The translations under genes were made by a program, and so were the position numbers. The notes beneath the pieces are model-generated. The model did not search any database. It had not been told where the DNA came from and saw only the letters and a list, made by a program, of their open reading frames with translations. This document shows positions 22,034 through 22,041 of a DNA stretch of 22,041 nt, in pieces. The stretch covers positions 1 to 22,041 of the forward strand of contig JBAZTO010000060.1 of assembly GCA_041661865.1 (NCBI GenBank). Direction: 5' to 3'. Positions within the stretch are counted from its first letter, which is position 1. Each line of letters begins with the position of its first letter. The DNA is from JBAZTO01 sp041661865. Its GTDB lineage: Bacteria > Planctomycetota > Phycisphaerae > SM23-33.

Positions 22034-22041
22034 ACGGCGCA

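Noticed and set aside
1..22041. CRISPR array
   Set aside because: The repeats are dispersed, palindromic and in both orientations, without regular spacers.

Overview
The window looks like a chromosomal segment from a GC-rich member of the Planctomycetota, probably the Phycisphaerae side of the phylum. This is inferred from a secreted PEP-CTERM protein that also carries dockerin-like calcium loops, a 424-residue adenosylhomocysteinase, isolated single genes rather than large operons, and very many short palindromic intergenic repeats. No rRNA, tRNA, CRISPR array or intact mobile element was found.

Layout. 1-523: GC-rich hairpins, then a promoter and two operator-like sites in front of a LexA/phage-type S24 repressor (523-1572, +). 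1736-3001 (+): a CorC/HlyC-type membrane protein with CBS domains. 3151-4859 (-): a three-gene operon of ECF sigma factor, small membrane protein and signal peptidase I. 4860-5456: repeats plus a perfect 16-bp parS-like palindrome at 5226. 5457-7265 (-): aspS. 7266-8812: a long gene-free region with a nested inverted-repeat element (7604-8041) and a promoter followed by a ~550-nt structured leader. 8813-10591 (+): the PEP-CTERM/dockerin protein, then a terminator. 10692-11275: repeats and a transposase remnant. 11276-12229 (+): a GYF_2 multi-pass membrane protein whose 3' end carries a 22-bp direct duplication flanking a palindromic element. 12362-14377 (+): mnmG, interrupted in frame by about 60 codons built from the same repeats. 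14735-15022 (+): flgM. 15277-19381 (+): a three-gene signalling cluster (HTH-REC regulator, HDOD-histidine kinase, REC-GAF regulator) preceded by a sigma-28-like promoter. 19732-21891 (-): ahcY and trpF.

How the parts fit. The sigma-28-like promoter, FlgM and the two-component cluster suggest that signalling here is tied to flagellar gene control. The sigma/small-membrane-protein/signal-peptidase operon suggests regulated protein export. The parS site, together with mnmG (gidA, origin-proximal in many bacteria), hints at an origin-proximal location; this is inference only.

The most striking theme is the repeat load. At least three families of short palindromic elements (called A, B and C below), plus nested inverted repeats, recur between genes. 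Two A copies and one B copy have entered the mnmG reading frame and are translated, much as palindromic elements are inside Rickettsia proteins.
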